Part shown: positions 28,100 through 37,153 of the stretch, in pieces
Numbering within the stretch: position 1 is the stretch's first letter
Layout: each line of letters starts with the position of its first letter
NCBI GenBank assembly: GCA_016703325.1
Contig: JADJCH010000063.1
Span: 186,001-250,000 of the forward strand
Length of the DNA: 64,000 bases
DNA from: Burkholderiales bacterium
GTDB taxonomy: Bacteria > Pseudomonadota > Gammaproteobacteria > Burkholderiales > Burkholderiaceae_C
Direction of reading: 5' to 3'
The notes under the pieces: model-generated
Database searches by the model: none
The model's input: only the letters and a program-made list of their open reading frames with translations
Told to the model about the DNA's origin: nothing
Program-made: the position numbers and the translations under genes

Positions 28100-29721
28100 G
28101 GCCCGACGCGCCGGCCGTCCTGACCCGGCGGGCCTGCCTGGGCGCCGCCGGCCTGCTCCTGGCCGGCTGCCGCGGGCCCTCTGCCGAAGCGCCGGACTGG
28201 ACCGCACGCTGGGTGGGCACGGACCTGGAGCGGGGCCACCGCCTGCGCGACCACGGCTTGCCGCCGGCCAGCCTGCCTGCCCGCCGCTGCGGCGTGCTGG
28301 TGCTGGGCGGGGGCGTCGCCGGATTGACCGCAGCGCGGCGGCTGATCCAGGCCGGGGTGGACGACGTGCACCTGCTGGAACTGGAGGACAGCGCCGGCGG
28401 CAACGCCCGCGGGCACGAAGTGGGCGGCCAGCCCTGCCCGCTGGGCGCGCATTACCTGCCGCTGCCGGGGCCGTCCGCCCGGGAGGTGCAGGCGCTGCTG
28501 GAGGAGCTGGGGCTGCTGCGCCGGAAAAACGGCCGCTGGGTGGCCGACGAGCGCCACCTCTGCCACAGCCCGCAGGAGCGGCTGTTCTACGACGGCGCCT
28601 GGGTGGAGGGCCTGCTGCCGCCGGCCGAAGCAGGTTCGGCCCGGCTGGCGCAGTACCGGCGGCTGTCGCAGCAGGTGTCCAACGCCCGCCAGCATCTCGG
28701 CTTCGCACTGCCCAGCCACCGCGCCCGATGGACGGCCGACCATGCCGCGCTGGACGGGCAGACCTTCGCAGCCTGGCTGGACGCGCAAGGATTTCATGAC
28801 CCCGGCCTGCGTTGGTACCTGGACTACTGCTGCCGTGACGACTACGGCGCAGACAGCCGGCGCGTGTCGGCCTGGGCGGGGCTGCATTACTTCGCCAGCC
28901 GGCATGGCTTCCACGCCCCGGGCGATGACGCGGCGGAGCGCGAGCCGGTGCTGACCTGGCCGGAGGGCAACGCCTGGATCACCCGGCGAATGGCCTCGGC
29001 AATCGGCTCCGATCGGCTGCACGGTGGCCAGACGGTGCTGCAGGTGCGCTCCGACCGCGGCCCGCAGGCAGGAGTGCAGGTGCTGGCCTGGGACGAAGCG
29101 CTGGGCGCGGCGCGGTCATGGAGCGCCCAGGCAGCGGTGCTGGCGCTGCCGGCCCATGTGGCGACCCGGGTCTGGGCCGACGCGCCCAAAGCGTTGACCG
29201 CGCTGGCGGCTGCGACGCCCACGGCCCCCTGGCTGGTGGCCAACCTGCGGCTGAAAGCGCCGCTGCTGGAACGTGTCGGCGCCGAACCGGCCTGGGACAA
29301 CGTGCCCTTCGGCAGCCCGGGTCTGGGTTATGTGGACGCTGGGCACCAGGATCTGCGGCCGGACCGCCCGCGCATGCTGTTGACCGCCTACCGCGCCCTG
29401 CCCGAAGGTGAACGCGGCGCCCTGCTGACCCAGTCCGCCCACGCCTGGGCGCAGCGGCTGGTGGACGAACTGAGTAGCCTGCACCCGGACCTGCCACAGC
29501 GGCTGGCCGAGGTGCACCTGATGCGCTATGGCCACGCGATGGCCATTCCAGCACCCGGCCTGCGAGGCCATCCGGCGCGCCCGGCGCTGCGACAGCTGGG
29601 TGGCCGGCTGCAGTGGGCCCATGCGGACCTGGCAGGCTGCTCGGTGTTCGAGGAAGCCTGCGCCGCCGGCGCCGAAGCGGCCGAGCGCTGTCTGCGCGCG
29701 CTCGGCCGGCCGGCCCGCTGA
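28096..29721 (+). CDS. Tat-exported FAD-dependent amine-oxidase-like oxidoreductase
   Basis: 541 aa, starting with an ATGA overlap. The N-terminus has a twin-arginine motif (TRRACLGAAGLLLAGC), so folded export and possibly lipid anchoring at the Cys are expected. The FAD-binding GVLVLGGGVAGLTAARRL (~60-77) and the following acidic strand end LLELEDSAGGNARGHE are clear. The C-terminal FAD-contact region reads RLQWAHADLAGCSVFEEACAAG. The fold resembles flavin amine oxidases. Together with the upstream polyamine-synthase-like gene, an oxidase for a polyamine or related amine in the periplasm is a reasonable but unproven guess. Confidence 0.85.
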   Translation: MRPDAPAVLTRRACLGAAGLLLAGCRGPSAEAPDWTARWVGTDLERGHRLRDHGLPPASLPARRCGVLVLGGGVAGLTAARRLIQAGVDDVHLLELEDSAGGNARGHEVGGQPCPLGAHYLPLPGPSAREVQALLEELGLLRRKNGRWVADERHLCHSPQERLFYDGAWVEGLLPPAEAGSARLAQYRRLSQQVSNARQHLGFALPSHRARWTADHAALDGQTFAAWLDAQGFHDPGLRWYLDYCCRDDYGADSRRVSAWAGLHYFASRHGFHAPGDDAAEREPVLTWPEGNAWITRRMASAIGSDRLHGGQTVLQVRSDRGPQAGVQVLAWDEALGAARSWSAQAAVLALPAHVATRVWADAPKALTALAAATPTAPWLVANLRLKAPLLERVGAEPAWDNVPFGSPGLGYVDAGHQDLRPDRPRMLLTAYRALPEGERGALLTQSAHAWAQRLVDELSSLHPDLPQRLAEVHLMRYGHAMAIPAPGLRGHPARPALRQLGGRLQWAHADLAGCSVFEEACAAGAEAAERCLRALGRPAR

Positions 29722-29745
29722 GGGCCCGCTCCCGGCCAGGAGCCT

Positions 29746-30894
29746 TCAGGCCGCGGCGGGTGGGTCCACCTGGGCGATGAAGCCGCCGCCCAGGCAGACC
29801 TCACCGTCGTACAGCACCGCGGACTGGCCGGGCGTCACCGCCCATTGCGGCTGGTCGAAATCCAGCCTGAAATGACCTGCGGCAGGCGGCCCGAGCCGGC
29901 AGGCCTCGTCGGCCTGGCGGTAGCGGGTCTTGGCGCTGCAGGCGCCTTCTGCGGGCGGCCGGCCGGCGCACCAGTGCACGCCGTCGGCCAGCAGGCTGCG
30001 GCTGAGCAGCCAGGGATGGTCGTGGCCCTGCACCACATACAGGGTGTTGGTGGCGAGGTCCTTGCGGGCGACGAACCAGGGCTCGTGGTCACCGCCGCCG
30101 CGCCGCGCGCCCTTGTCCTTGATGCCTCCGATGCCGATGCCCTTGCGCTGGCCCAGCGTGTAGAAGCTCAGGCCGACATGCTCGCCCAGGAGGCGGCCGC
30201 GGTCGTCGCGGATCGGCCCGGGCTGGTGCGAGAGGTAGCGGTTGAGGAACTCCCGGAAAGGCCGCTCGCCGATGAAGCAGATGCCGGTGGAGTCCTTCTT
30301 CTTCGCGTTGGGCAGGCCGATCTCCGCGGCGATGCGCCGCACCTCGGTCTTGGGCAGCTCGCCCACCGGGAACAGCGTCATCGCCAGCTGCGCCTGGTTC
30401 AGGCGGTGCAGGAAGTAGCTCTGGTCCTTCAGCGGGTCCAGCCCCTTCAGCAGCTGGAACGCTGATCCGGAGGGGGGCAGGAGCAAATCGGCGTGAGGGA
30501 TCTGGCGCACTCTGGCGTAGTGGCCGGTGGCGATCTTCTCGGCGCCCAGCCGCATCGCATGGTCCAGGAAGGCCTTGAACTTGATCTCGGCATTGCACAG
30601 CACGTCCGGGTTGGGCGTGCGGCCGGCCTGGTACTCGCGCAGGAACTCGGCGAAGACACGGTCCTTGTATTCCGCCGCGAAGTTGACGTGCTCGATCTCG
30701 ATGCCGATCACGTCGGCCACCGAGGCTGCGTCCAGGAAGTCCTGTCGCGACGAGCAGTATTCGCTGTCGTCGTCGTCTTCCCAGTTCTTCATGAAGATGC
30801 CGACCACCTCGTGCCCCTGTTGCTTGAGCAGCCAGGCGGACACGGCCGAGTCGACGCCGCCGGACAGGCCGACGACCACGCGTGAAGGTTTCAT
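29746..30894 (-). CDS. mnmA: tRNA-specific 2-thiouridylase MnmA
   Basis: 382 aa. Thiolates U34 of tRNA-Lys/Glu/Gln using ATP and a persulfide sulfur relay. The PP-loop VVGLSGGVDSAVSAWLL (~7-23), the sulfur-accepting cysteine in LCNAEIKFK (~105-113) and the partner cysteine in STGICFIGERPF (~205-216) are all present, as is DQSYFLHRLNQAQL. The beta-barrel C-terminal domain is complete. It converges on the FAD oxidase gene (24-nt gap). The ATG is assigned from homology; its upstream ribosome site is weak. Confidence 0.96.
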   Translation of the reverse strand: MKPSRVVVGLSGGVDSAVSAWLLKQQGHEVVGIFMKNWEDDDDSEYCSSRQDFLDAASVADVIGIEIEHVNFAAEYKDRVFAEFLREYQAGRTPNPDVLCNAEIKFKAFLDHAMRLGAEKIATGHYARVRQIPHADLLLPPSGSAFQLLKGLDPLKDQSYFLHRLNQAQLAMTLFPVGELPKTEVRRIAAEIGLPNAKKKDSTGICFIGERPFREFLNRYLSHQPGPIRDDRGRLLGEHVGLSFYTLGQRKGIGIGGIKDKGARRGGGDHEPWFVARKDLATNTLYVVQGHDHPWLLSRSLLADGVHWCAGRPPAEGACSAKTRYRQADEACRLGPPAAGHFRLDFDQPQWAVTPGQSAVLYDGEVCLGGGFIAQVDPPAAA

Positions 30895-30979
30895 GGGAGG
30901 CGATTGTCCCCGCTCGGGGCATCGCCCTGCGGCGGGGACGTTGGGTGCGGCCCGCCTGCGACCGCTCAGCGCGGCGCGT

Positions 30980-31222
30980 TCAGAGCGACTTGTGGGTGCC
31001 GTCGCAGAGCGCGCCGTTGCCGCTGGACTTGCAGCCGCAAAAGTACACCGTCTTGCTCTCGGTGGCGGTGAACTTGCTGGGCACGAAGGGGCCACCCTTG
31101 TGGCTGCCGTCGCAGAACGGCTGGTTCTTGCTGTTGCCGCAGGCGCACCACCAGTAGTCCTTGCCGGCCTCGACGGCCACCGGGTAGGGCGCCTTCTGGG
31201 CGCAGGTGGGGGTTGTACTCAT
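30980..31222 (-). CDS. CDGSH iron-sulfur domain protein
   Basis: 80 aa with two CDGSH-type [2Fe-2S] motifs in tandem. The first is WWCACGNSKNQPFCDGSHKG (C-x-C..C-D-G-S-H); the second is YFCGCKSSGNGALCDGTHKS. Each uses three Cys and one His as cluster ligands. Double-CDGSH proteins occur in many bacteria as small soluble Fe-S proteins of unknown exact role. It lies 85 nt upstream of mnmA on the same strand. MnmA itself needs a sulfur relay, but no direct link is claimed. Confidence 0.93.
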   Translation of the reverse strand: MSTTPTCAQKAPYPVAVEAGKDYWWCACGNSKNQPFCDGSHKGGPFVPSKFTATESKTVYFCGCKSSGNGALCDGTHKSL

Positions 31223-31321
31223 GTCGTCGTCTCCTCATCGGTCGTGCCGCGCATCGGGCACGCGACGATGATGCGCCGAATGGTGCGTCCCGGCCAGCGG
31301 CAGGACCCCAGGCGGGGCCGG

Positions 31322-31816
31322 TCAGGGCTTCAGCACCCCGGTGAACAGCGACTCGTCGGCATGCACCAAGTCCAGCGGCAGCCGGTGGCCGGCCACATGG
31401 TCCTCGATGCAACGCAGCAGCAGCGGGCTGCGATGGCGCTCAGGACAGGCGCGCAGTTCGTCCAGCGTCAGCCACAAGGTGCGCACGATGCCGCTGTCCA
31501 GACTGTGGCCAGGCAACGGCTCCGACACCGAACCGGCGTAAGCGAAGCGCAGGTATGTCACATCCTCGCAACGCTCGGGCCGCTGGCTGCGCGTCAGGTA
31601 CACACCGATCAGGTGCTCCGGAAAGAAGCGCCGACCGGTCTCCTCCAGTGTCTCGCGCTCCACCGCCCGCTGCGGGGTTTCGCCCGGGTCGAGGTGGCCG
31701 GCGGGGTTGTTCAGCCTCAGGCCGTCGCTGGTGACTTCCTCCACCACCAGGAATCGTCCGTCGCGTTCGACGACCGCGGCCACGGTCACATTGGGCTTCC
31801 AGCGGGGCTTGCTCAT
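31322..31816 (-). CDS. Nudix hydrolase (NudJ-like)
   Basis: 164 aa. The Nudix box is at ~38-60: GHLDPGETPQRAVERETLEETG (G-x5-E-x7-R-E-x2-E-E-x-G is satisfied), and the N-terminal WKPNVTVAAVVERDGRFLVVEE is typical of NudJ-type phosphatases of nucleotides and thiamin pyrophosphate. The ATG at 31816 (MSKPRWK) was chosen because the homologous part begins here; 69 upstream bases are also open. It precedes the CDGSH gene with a 99-nt gap. NudJ and mnmA are neighbours in many proteobacteria, which supports the assignment. Confidence 0.9.
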   Translation of the reverse strand: MSKPRWKPNVTVAAVVERDGRFLVVEEVTSDGLRLNNPAGHLDPGETPQRAVERETLEETGRRFFPEHLIGVYLTRSQRPERCEDVTYLRFAYAGSVSEPLPGHSLDSGIVRTLWLTLDELRACPERHRSPLLLRCIEDHVAGHRLPLDLVHADESLFTGVLKP

Positions 31817-32112
31817 GCGCCATCCTAACTTTGTGCTCCCGCAACCCCGGACTGACCCCAGTGGCGGGATGCGTTGGTTTTCCACAAGAGGGCGTGTAAG
31901 CTCGCTGGTTGCCCCGAAGAGGAGACGACGACACCCCTGCCAAAGCCTTGCGCAACACAGCGCCTAGGCACCCGCGGTGTGGCCTCGACCCTCGACATGG
32001 CGAAGACGCTGGGACCGCTGCCCGGCCGATGTGGATCGGCACTGCAGCAGCTGTCACCGGTGGCGTGGCAAGCGCTGCCGGCAGGTCTCGAAACCCCTGA
32101 GGAGTTGAGTTC

Positions 32113-33705
32113 ATGGCCTTGTTGATCGGAGTCCCCAAAGAAACCGCCGCCGGTGAGAAGCGTGTCGCCACCGTGCCTGACGTGGTGGTCAAGCTCATCA
32201 AGCTGGGTTTTGCGGTGACGGTGGAAACCGGCGCCGGAGCAGCGGCCAACTGTGCCGACGAGACCTACACCGCCGCCGGCGCCTCCATCGCGCCCGATGC
32301 GGCCACCGCCTGGGCCGCCGACATCGTCTTCAAGGTGCGCCCGCCCACGCTGGACGAGGTGGCCCTGCTGCGCGAGGGCGCCACGCTGATCGGCTTTGTC
32401 TGGCCGGCACAGAACCCCGAGCTGATGGCCGCGCTGCAGGCGCGCAAGGTCACGGCGCTGGCCATCGACTGCCTGCCGCGCCAGTTGAGCCGCGCGCAGA
32501 AGATGGACGCGCTCACCTCCATGGCCGGCGTCAGCGGCTACCGCGCGGTGGTGGAGGCGGCCAACGCCTTCGGCCGCTTCTTCAACGGCCAGATCACCGC
32601 CGCCGGCAAGATTCCGCCAGCCAAGGTGTTCATCGCCGGCGCCGGTGTGGCCGGCCTGGCCGCCATCGGCACCGCGGCCAACCTGGGCGCCATCGTGCGC
32701 GCCAACGACACCCGCGCCGAGGTGGCCGACCAGGTGGTGTCGCTGGGCGGCGAGTTCGTCAAGGTCGACTACGAGGAAGAGGGCTCCGGCGGCGGCGGCT
32801 ACGCCAAGGTGATGAGCGAGGGTTTCCAGGCGGCACAGCGGGCGATGTACGCCCAGCAGGCCGCCGAGGTGGACATCATCATCACCACCGCGCTGATCCC
32901 GGGCAAACCGGCGCCCAAGCTGATCACCGCCGACATGGTCAAGACCATGAAGCCCGGCAGCGTGATCGTGGACATGGCCGCCGAGCAGGGCGGCAACTGC
33001 GAGCTCACCGTGCCCGGCGAGGCGGTGGTGCGCCACGGCGTGACCATCGTCGGCTACACCGACCTGACCAGCCGCCTGGCCAAGCAGTCTTCCACGCTGT
33101 ACTCCAACAACCTGCTGCGCCTGACCGAGGAGCTGTGCAAGACCAAGGACGGGCAGATCAACGTCAACTTCGAGGACGACGCCATCCGCGGCCTGACCGT
33201 GGTGCGCAACGGCGAGCTGACCTGGCCCGCCCCCGCGCCCAAGCTGCCCGCGGCCCCGGCCAAACCCAAGGCTGCTGCGGTGGCCGCGCCCAAGGCCTCC
33301 TCGCACGGACATGGCGGCGGCGGGGAGCCCATGCCGGCGAAGTCGCTGGCCATCGTGTTTGCGGTGGGCGCGGCGCTGTTCTGGCTGGTGGGCGCGTTTG
33401 CGCCGGCCAGCTTCCTGTCGCACTTCACGGTGTTCGTGCTGGCCTGCTTTGTGGGTTACATGGTGGTGTGGAACGTCACCCCCTCGCTGCACACGCCGCT
33501 GATGAGCGTGACCAACGCGATCAGCTCGATCATCGCCATCGGTGCGCTGGTGCAGGTGGCACCGCCACTGGATGCGGCGGGCGTGGCCGATCGGCCCAAT
33601 GGACTCATCCTGGGGCTGGCGGTCTTCTCGCTGGTGCTGACGGCCATCAACATGTTCGGCGGCTTCGCGGTGACGCGGCGCATGCTGGCGATGTTCCGCA
33701 AGTGA
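32113..33705 (+). CDS. pntA: NAD(P) transhydrogenase, alpha subunit
   Basis: 530 aa. Proton-pumping transhydrogenase subunit carrying the NAD(H)-binding domain I and some membrane helices. It shows MALLIGVPKE at the start, VVEAANAFGRFFNGQITAAGK, the Rossmann motif VFIAGAGVAGLAAIGTAANLGA, and IIITTALIPGKPAPKLI. After an Ala/Lys/Pro linker and a short His/Gly stretch (~385-400) come four helices of domain II. A good ribosome site (GAGGAG) precedes the ATG. It transfers hydride from NADH to NADP+ driven by the proton gradient. pntB follows after 30 nt. Confidence 0.96.
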   Translation: MALLIGVPKETAAGEKRVATVPDVVVKLIKLGFAVTVETGAGAAANCADETYTAAGASIAPDAATAWAADIVFKVRPPTLDEVALLREGATLIGFVWPAQNPELMAALQARKVTALAIDCLPRQLSRAQKMDALTSMAGVSGYRAVVEAANAFGRFFNGQITAAGKIPPAKVFIAGAGVAGLAAIGTAANLGAIVRANDTRAEVADQVVSLGGEFVKVDYEEEGSGGGGYAKVMSEGFQAAQRAMYAQQAAEVDIIITTALIPGKPAPKLITADMVKTMKPGSVIVDMAAEQGGNCELTVPGEAVVRHGVTIVGYTDLTSRLAKQSSTLYSNNLLRLTEELCKTKDGQINVNFEDDAIRGLTVVRNGELTWPAPAPKLPAAPAKPKAAAVAAPKASSHGHGGGGEPMPAKSLAIVFAVGAALFWLVGAFAPASFLSHFTVFVLACFVGYMVVWNVTPSLHTPLMSVTNAISSIIAIGALVQVAPPLDAAGVADRPNGLILGLAVFSLVLTAINMFGGFAVTRRMLAMFRK

Positions 33706-33735
33706 TGTGAACAAGAAACCGGAACAGGAACGGAC

Positions 33736-35151
33736 ATGAGCAGCAGTCTCTCGACGATGGCCTACATCGGGGCCACCATCCTCTTCATCCTGAGCCTGGG
33801 CGGGCTCAGCAACCCGGAAACCGCACGCCGCGGCAACCTCTTCGGCATGATCGGCATGGCCATTGCCGTGCTGGCCACCGTGCTGGGGCCGCGCGTCACC
33901 GGCGCGGGCATTCCCTACATCGTGCTGGCCCTGGTGGTGGGCGGCTCCATCGGCATGTTTGCGGCCAAGAAGGTGCAGATGACGCAGATGCCCGAGCTGG
34001 TGGCACTGATGCACAGCCTGGTCGGCCTGGCAGCCTGCCTGGTGGGCTTCGCCAGCTATGTGGACACCTCCACCGTCTTCCCCACCCCGGCCGAGAAGAC
34101 CATCCACGAGGTGGAGATCTACGTCGGCATCCTGATCGGTGCAGTCACCTTCAGCGGCTCCATCATCGCCTTCGGCAAGCTCAGCGGCAAGATCGGCGGC
34201 AAGCCGCTGCTGCTGCCGGCACGGCACTGGCTCAACCTGACGGCGCTGCTGGTGGTGATCGGGTTCGGTCGGGAGTTCCTGGCTGCGCACGACATCGCCG
34301 CAGGCATGACGCCGCTGCTGGTGATGACGGTGATCGCGCTGCTGTTCGGCATCCACATGGTGATGGCCATCGGCGGTGCGGACATGCCGGTGGTGGTGTC
34401 CATGCTCAACAGCTACTCGGGCTGGGCGGCTGCGGCCACCGGCTTCATGCTCAGCAACGACCTGCTGATCGTGACCGGCGCGCTGGTGGGCTCCTCCGGT
34501 GCCATCCTGAGCTACATCATGTGCCGCGCGATGAACCGCAACTTCATCAGCGTGATCGCCGGGGGCTTCGGCGGCGGAGCCCCGGCACCCAAGGCTGCCG
34601 GTGGCCCGGCCGAGCCTCAGGGCGAGGTGCAGCCCGTCAGTGCGGCGGAAACCGCCGAACTGCTGCGCGAAGCCAAGAGCGTCATCATCGTGCCGGGCTA
34701 CGGCATGGCGGTCGCGCAGGCCCAGCACACCGTGTTCGAGATCACCAAGCACCTGCGCGAGAAGGGCGTCAACGTGCGCTTTGCCATCCACCCGGTGGCC
34801 GGCCGCATGCCCGGCCACATGAACGTGCTGCTGGCCGAAGCCAAGGTGCCCTACGACATCGTGATGGAGATGGACGAGATCAACGCCGACTTCCCCGATG
34901 CGGACGTCAGCATGGTGATCGGCGCCAACGACATCGTGAACCCGGCCGCCGAGGACGACCCGACCAGTCCGATCGCCGGCATGCCGGTGCTGCAGGTGTG
35001 GAAGGCCAAGACCAGCATCGTCATGAAGCGCAGCATGGCCAGCGGCTATGCCGGGGTGGACAACCCGCTGTTCTACAAGGAAAACAACCGCATGCTGTTC
35101 GGCGACGCCAAGAAGATGCTGGACGAGGTGCTGGGCGCCTTGAAGGGCTGA
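33736..35151 (+). CDS. pntB: NAD(P) transhydrogenase, beta subunit
   Basis: 471 aa. About nine helices of domain II in the N-terminal half are followed by the NADP(H)-binding domain III at ~285-471: VIIVPGYGMAVAQAQHTVFEI, the GRMPGHMNVLLAEA loop, MVIGANDIVNPAAEDDPTSPIAGMPVLQVWKA and VMKRSMASGYAGVDNPLFY. All are typical of PntB. AAGGAAC before the ATG supports the start. The gene is in an operon with pntA and is followed by a clear terminator. Confidence 0.97.
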   Translation: MSSSLSTMAYIGATILFILSLGGLSNPETARRGNLFGMIGMAIAVLATVLGPRVTGAGIPYIVLALVVGGSIGMFAAKKVQMTQMPELVALMHSLVGLAACLVGFASYVDTSTVFPTPAEKTIHEVEIYVGILIGAVTFSGSIIAFGKLSGKIGGKPLLLPARHWLNLTALLVVIGFGREFLAAHDIAAGMTPLLVMTVIALLFGIHMVMAIGGADMPVVVSMLNSYSGWAAAATGFMLSNDLLIVTGALVGSSGAILSYIMCRAMNRNFISVIAGGFGGGAPAPKAAGGPAEPQGEVQPVSAAETAELLREAKSVIIVPGYGMAVAQAQHTVFEITKHLREKGVNVRFAIHPVAGRMPGHMNVLLAEAKVPYDIVMEMDEINADFPDADVSMVIGANDIVNPAAEDDPTSPIAGMPVLQVWKAKTSIVMKRSMASGYAGVDNPLFYKENNRMLFGDAKKMLDEVLGALKG

Positions 35152-35246
35152 TCTTCTCAGGCGCCGCAGCCCTGCTTCGGTACCTTGACCGTGCCGCCGG
35201 CGAGGAGGGCACCAGCGCGGTGCAATTCTTGCCAGCCGCACACTCT

Positions 35247-35270
35247 ACGGGCCTTCAGGGCCCGTTTTTT
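35247..35270 (+). terminator. Rho-independent terminator after pntAB
   Basis: ACGGGCC (35247-35253) and GGCCCGT (35259-35265) form a 7-bp stem with loop TTCAG, followed directly by a run of T to 35270. It lies 96 nt past the pntB stop and ends the pntAB transcript. Confidence 0.9.
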
Positions 35271-35382
35271 GTGCGTTCCATGGTCGCAGCGGTCTCCGGT
35301 TCTTCCCGGGCCCCTGCGCAAACCCCGGGTTCTGGGCCGGGGGAGCTACCCCAAAATCATCCGGGTGTCATACCTACGCAGC

Positions 35383-37065
35383 ATGGATCCGGTGGAAAAA
35401 GCCTGGCTGAAGCACTACCCCGCCGGGGTGCCCGCCCAGATCGACCCGCAGAGCTGGCCGTCGCTGGTGGCTCTGTTGGACGAGGCCTTCGAGCGCCACG
35501 CCGAAAGCAGCGCCTGCGTCTACATGGGTCAGTCCTACAGCTACCGGCGCATCGACGACGCCTCCCGGGCGCTGGGCGCCTGGCTGCAGGGGCAGGGTCT
35601 GCAGCGTGGGGATCGGGTCGCCCTGATGATGCCCAACACCCCGCAGTACCTGGTGGCGGTGGCGGCGGTCCTGCGCGCGGGCTTGGTGGTGGTCAACGTC
35701 AACCCGTTGCACAGCGGGCGTGAGCTGGAGCAGCAGCTCAAGGACTGCGGCGCCAGGGCGCTGATCCTGCTGGAGAACTTTGCGCTCACCTTTGCGCAGG
35801 TGCGGCATGCGGTGCCGGTGAAGACGGTCCTGCTGACCTCCCTGGGCGAAATGCTGCCGCTGCCCAGGCGGCTGCTGGTCGACACCGTGGTGCGACACGT
35901 CAGGAAGCAGGTGCCCGACCATGACCTGGCCGGCGCCGTCCGGTTCAAGGACGCCCTGCACCGTGGCGAACGCATGGTGTTCCAGCCGGCCAGGCCGAGC
36001 CCGGGCGACATTGCGCTGCTGCAGTACACCGGCGGCACCACAGGGGTCAGCAAGGGGGCGGTGCTGCTGCACCGCAATCTGGTGGCCAACGTCCTGCAGT
36101 GCGAGGCCTGGTTCCAGCCGGCGCTGCAGCGCATGCCGGCCGGTGAACAGCTCACTCAGGTCTGCGCCCTGCCGCTGCACCACATCTTCGGCTTCAGCAC
36201 GAACCTGTTGCTGGGCCTGCACCTGGGGGCCTGCAACCTGCTCATCGCCGATTCCCAGGATCTGCCGGCGCTGTTCAAGGCCCTGGAGGGGGTGCGCTTC
36301 CACAGCTTTGCGGCGATGAACCCGCTGTTCCACGCGATGGCGCAGCATCCCGACCTCGCCCGCGTGGACTGGAGCCACCTGCGCCTCTCGGTGGGTGGCG
36401 GCATGGCGGTCCAGCCGGCCACTGCCCGGCTCTGGCTGAACAAGACCGGTTGCCCCATCTGCGAAGGTTATGGCCTGTCGGAAACATCGCCCACGGTGTC
36501 CTGCAACCCCACGGACAGCAGCCACTTCAACGGCAGCGTCGGCCTGCCGCTGCCGGGCACCGAGGTGAGTGTGCTGGACGAGGGCGGCGTGCCCCTGCCC
36601 GCCGGCGTGCCAGGTGAAATCGCGGTGCGGGGCCCCCAGGTGATGGCCGGCTACTGGCAACGCCCCGACGAGACGGCCAAGGTGATGACGGTCGACGGCT
36701 TCTTGCGCACCGGCGACATCGGCCTGATGGACGAGCGCGGCTACCTGCGCATGATCGATCGCAAGAAGGACAGGATCCTGGTGTCGGGCTTCAGCGTCTA
36801 CCCCAGCGAGGTGGAGGACCTGCTGGCCCTGATGCCCGGGGTGGTGGAGTGCGCCGTGGTGGGCGTGCAGGGCGCGCACGGCAGCGACACGGTGAAAGCG
36901 GTCATCGTGCGGCAGGACGACGGCCTCACCGAAGTCGAGGTGCGGGCCTACTGTGAACAGAACCTCACCGGCTACAAACGCCCGAAGGTGATCGAGTTCC
37001 GTCGGGAACTGCCCAAGACGGCCGTGGGCAAGGTGCTGCGCAGGGAACTGCGCAGCGCGGGCTGA
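35383..37065 (+). CDS. Long-chain acyl-CoA ligase (AMP-binding)
   Basis: 560 aa, FadD-like member of the ANL superfamily; activates a fatty acid to acyl-AMP then acyl-CoA. The ATP loop YTGGTTGVSKGAVLLH (~220-235), the GYGLSETSPTVSCNP motif (~363-377), and the adenylate motif FLRTGDIGLMDERGYLRMIDRKKD (~443-466) are intact. The C-terminal catalytic Lys is in ELPKTAVGKVLRREL. The ATG at 35383 was chosen because the protein start matches the family length. Located downstream of the pntAB terminator, it must have its own promoter. Confidence 0.93.
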   Translation: MDPVEKAWLKHYPAGVPAQIDPQSWPSLVALLDEAFERHAESSACVYMGQSYSYRRIDDASRALGAWLQGQGLQRGDRVALMMPNTPQYLVAVAAVLRAGLVVVNVNPLHSGRELEQQLKDCGARALILLENFALTFAQVRHAVPVKTVLLTSLGEMLPLPRRLLVDTVVRHVRKQVPDHDLAGAVRFKDALHRGERMVFQPARPSPGDIALLQYTGGTTGVSKGAVLLHRNLVANVLQCEAWFQPALQRMPAGEQLTQVCALPLHHIFGFSTNLLLGLHLGACNLLIADSQDLPALFKALEGVRFHSFAAMNPLFHAMAQHPDLARVDWSHLRLSVGGGMAVQPATARLWLNKTGCPICEGYGLSETSPTVSCNPTDSSHFNGSVGLPLPGTEVSVLDEGGVPLPAGVPGEIAVRGPQVMAGYWQRPDETAKVMTVDGFLRTGDIGLMDERGYLRMIDRKKDRILVSGFSVYPSEVEDLLALMPGVVECAVVGVQGAHGSDTVKAVIVRQDDGLTEVEVRAYCEQNLTGYKRPKVIEFRRELPKTAVGKVLRRELRSAG

Positions 37066-37153
37066 ACGCTGCGTCGGGGCGAGTCTGCCCCGCGCCGGAC
37101 TTGTTTCGCAATGTTTCCACTGTTCCCGCCCTGCCCGGGCATGATGCCCAGCC

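Noticed and set aside
31825..35241. Very long open frame opposite pntA-pntB
   Set aside because: The antisense frame is open because of codon bias in 70% GC genes; its translation is a His/Gly/Gln-rich shadow and the plus-strand genes are certain.
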